64,000 bases of DNA from Armillaria gallica (Eukaryota > Basidiomycota > Agaricomycetes > Agaricales > Physalacriaceae), in assembly GCA_037576215.1 (NCBI GenBank), contig JBANDB010000019.1:1123501-1187500 (forward strand), given 5' to 3'. A program made the position numbers and the translations under genes. The notes under the pieces are model-generated. The model saw only the letters and a program-made list of their open reading frames with translations, did no database searches and had not been told where the DNA came from. Below, piece after piece: positions 61,417 through 64,000 of the stretch (position 1 is the first letter of the stretch; each line of letters begins with the position of its first letter).

Positions 61417-63275
61417 ATGTCTTTCCATCCTCTCACTGCGCTCAACTTTCAAAGACTTGAAGAAACAGAAAATGTTCTCTGTGAAGTCTTCAATCTCCCA
61501 GAAGTCCAAGATTATCAGGCTAAAGCTAGCGGCAACATGCTGCTTGGCATAGATACCATTCTAGATGCCCCCACTGGTGTTGGAAAGACTCTAGCTTTCA
61601 ACTTCAGAAATTGACAATCCCGCAGGACTTTGGTGCTGGAAAGTTTTGAGTCGCCTTTGTTGGTCCAGAAATAGCATCGAGAACCAAGTTCCACTCTCTG
61701 GTTTTTAGATTGGAGACTTTCCAAAAGAACATCATTGGCTTGGTGATTGATGAAGGTCATTCAATCAGCAAATGGGGGACTGACAACTTTTGACATGACT
61801 ATTCCATTGCGCCTGGACTATTATGTGGACGCCTACCTGGAGGTGTTCCTGTACTCATTGCATCTGCAACACTACCACGCGATGTGATTACCGACATACA
61901 GATAACTGTAGGCTTAACAGACCAGTGCTGATGCATATCTCTGTCAAATGAGAAGCCAAATATCACACTATCTGTTCATCTGCTTTAGCATCCCGAGGAT
62001 TCATTTGTGGACTTGATGACAATCATTCCATCCAATGCTACCTCTCCTGAGGACATTGAACAAACTATAATCTATGTCAATGGTCAAATGACAGCAGAAC
62101 TAATAGAGGAATTCTTTCACAATAACTGTCCAGATTTTCCTCCAGATTTTGTAGAGTTCTATCATCAGCATGTACATCAAGATGAGAAAGACCACATACA
62201 CGAGCGCCTATCTAATGGAAAGCTTTGTATCATTATCGCAACAGATGCTCTTGGCATGGTACAGTATTTTATTGTGATGCTGGTGGAAAAGCTGTATTAA
62301 TCATTTCAATCTTATCACAGGGTGTGCACTACTCTCTTGTAACACGCATGATCCTTTGGTGTGCACCTCGAACTATGTGCTCACTTGCCCAAAAGATTGG
62401 TTGGTGCCAAGGCCTTGTCAGAGAGGCAATTGTGTATGAAACGGAGACCTTTTACAACAAGCATTATGTGCCTGATGATGACGCAGAATTGGAGGATAAT
62501 TCAGATTCAGATGCTGATTAGTGTAGCAGTAATGAAGACAATCCACCAAGAGACATAGACATGGATGATGATCAAGAAGAAGATCATGCATGGTTGCTGG
62601 ATGAGGCTACCAGCTGAGAAGAAGAGAGGACCTCTCAGTGGAAGCAAAAGCCACAGAAGACATTGTCACCTATGGCTGCTCGCAATCGCCAGTTTCTTCT
62701 CTGGTTCATTGTTACTGAGAGGTGTCGACGTATAGTTTGGAATGAGTTCTTTGACAACAACACAAAACATCGGTTTTCTTTTGAGTCTGTCTTTGCTGGT
62801 GCTGACTCCAACCTCAGGCTCACTGCTGCCTCCTGCAGAACTATCTGGATTGGCAATCTGATGCTGTGATAACTGCCATCCTGATGAGTTTCCAATTGAT
62901 ACCATTGTCATAGAGGGTGAACGCTTGCTGAAGACTAGCCAGACTGTAATGATCATGGAAGAAGTCTATGACACAGTCTCTGAAGCTCTGCATAGTCTTC
63001 AGCAGGAAATATCCCAGACTGACTTTGCTGGTCAGGTTTTAATTACGGGAAGGTCAATTCTTCTGGACAATGTGATTCAAGTTTTAGTGCAATGGGCTCC
63101 ACTATTGGCATCAGTTGATTCAATCAGGGACTACACATATTGGGTTCATCAGGACAGGTACGGGGCAAGGGTACTCGATGTGATCCAGGAGATGCTTTCC
63201 ATGTTCCCTGTGATCACAGTTCAGGGAGCAAGGGAGAGGATGGAGCAAGAATGGAAGGAACATGCAGAATCCTGA
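61417..63275 (+). pseudogene. RecQ-like DEAD/DEAH helicase, broken
   Basis: The family unwinds DNA with ATP. From an ATG at 61417: LPEVQDYQAKASGNMLLG (Q-region), DAPTGVGKTLAF (Walker A), then stops and a shortened region, LVIDEGHSISKWG (DEGH box), an in-frame TGA at 61791-61793, ASATLPRDV (motif III), TIIYVNGQMTAELIEEFF, CIIIATDALGMG (motif V) and a changed motif VI (QKIGWCQGLVREA). A zinc-type CCDNCHPDEFPID follows at about 62865-62900. Frames shift several times, so it is non-functional. RecQ-like genes are heavily expanded in agaricomycetes and often repeat-associated; whether this one belongs to the MULE-like element is unknown. Confidence 0.72.
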
Positions 63276-63475
63276 GCCACTGCAGCAGAGGTCTACAAGA
63301 AAATGTTTGCAATATTCCAGGGCTGCCATTATATGGTTACCAATGCAACCACAATGGATGACAATGGGCATGAATACAAACACTCACCTCCATTTCTAAA
63401 GCTTCCAAGAAAGACAGTGCAAACTGGAAGTCTTCTCAGAGCTTAGTTAATCATACTAACAAGCTCTCTCATTAG

Positions 63476-63760
63476 GCATGGCCTGAGTATTATGAACAGA
63501 TTGCCTGCCTGATATTGATATTGAACATTCATTCAAACACCAAGAAAAAGTCGTATTACAAGTTGCTGCAAGAGTATTATGATGACTGGCATCTCTTGTT
63601 TGAGAACGCTCAGATTTTTAATGAGCCTGGTTCAAATATTGTCAACTCTGTGAACTACTTGGAGGGCAAAGTAGAACATTACCTTCACACTATGGCTTGT
63701 GACTCTGACCTTCCCAGTGCCAAAGATCTACCACAACCTAGCATACTAGTTAATGAATAG
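63476..63760 (+). pseudogene. Bromodomain fragment
   Basis: Reads AWPEYYEQIACLILILNI, then YYKLLQEYYDDWHLLFENAQ, IFNEPGSNIVNSVNYLEGKV, ending at 63760. The spacing of W.EYYE.I, Y..L.....D...LF.NA..FN and the final helix fits a bromodomain (acetyl-lysine reader), as found at the end of SNF2-type remodellers. No ATPase domain precedes it in this window, so it is a fragment or the last exon of an unseen gene. Confidence 0.6.
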
Positions 63761-64000
63761 TTAGCTATCCATGATGTCATCTACTAAAGATTGTGCAGAG
63801 CTGAGAATACTATCTACCATGTCATGATTCTCGTTGTCATCAAGTTCCAAATCCTCCTGTGTGACCTCAGGTTCTTGATCTGCATCTAACACATTGGTAT
63901 CCTCTGGCTCATTCTCTTCATTGGACTGGTCGGGTGACTCTGCTCGCCTAATATTATGAGCTCGAGGTCATTCAGGCATAAACTTGGGATAGGCCTTGCA
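63761..64000 (-). pseudogene. C-terminal tail of an acidic protein (partial, runs off the window)
   Basis: The minus-strand frame reads in from the window edge: KAYPKFMPE, an in-frame TGA, PRAHNIRRAESPDQSNEE, then a strongly acidic stretch (EDTNVLDADQEPEVTQEDLE) and LVDDIMDS before TAA at 63761-63763. The frame on both sides of the TGA looks continuous, suggesting an Arg codon changed to stop. The main domain is outside the window. It is convergent with the bromodomain fragment, with no gap. Confidence 0.4.

Noticed and set aside
1..64000. rRNA, tRNA and telomere repeats
   Set aside because: I scanned for conserved tRNA T-loop words, rRNA-like blocks and TTAGGG arrays by eye and saw none; a covariance-model search would be decisive.

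Overview
The window looks like a stretch of a basidiomycete (Agaricomycetes-like) fungal genome. Genes are cut by very short GT..AG introns (about 50 nt, e.g. 19150-19201). The recognisable families are typical of mushroom-forming fungi: a Plavaka transposon, a hAT transposon, expanded caspase-like (peptidase C14) genes, a DUF6532-like protein, PIN/XPG nucleases and RecQ-like helicases. I see no rRNA, tRNA, CRISPR array or bacterial operon. Much of the window is gene-poor, transposon-rich accessory DNA.

Layout. 1-5.5 kb: no convincing gene. 5.54-9.40 kb: a complete hAT transposon with 11-bp inverted ends, a perfect 8-bp target duplication and an almost entirely readable transposase. 10.4-21.6 kb: three metacaspase-like genes (A, B, C). 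A has a normal catalytic motif, B carries an in-frame stop, and C has Ser in place of the catalytic Cys and is split by a 1467-bp insertion. A 491-bp Tc1/mariner-like MITE lies between B and C. 22.9-23.9 kb: a decayed short-chain dehydrogenase. 24.84-31.51 kb: a Plavaka transposon with 28-bp imperfect inverted ends and two divergent genes. 34.1-35.6 kb: a fourth metacaspase-like gene (D), close to C and also Cys-to-Ser. 38.6-38.8 kb: a decayed copy of the N-terminal module of this family.

Near 41 kb the composition changes sharply. To the right CpG becomes rare and TpG/CpA common, as expected for long-methylated, deaminated repeats. This part holds a decayed XPG/FEN-like nuclease, a decayed tyrosine recombinase, a SAP-like hypothetical gene, an orphan N-terminal module facing a fifth metacaspase (E), a Mutator-like transposase gene, a 1547-bp inverted duplication of part of that gene, a broken RecQ-like helicase, a bromodomain fragment and the tail of an acidic protein.

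The most interesting system is the dispersed metacaspase-like family (five caspase domains plus two extra copies of a shared N-terminal helical module). It includes two probable pseudo-proteases with a Cys-to-Ser change and a separation of module and protease at 50-52 kb. It sits among transposons that seem to be breaking and duplicating it.
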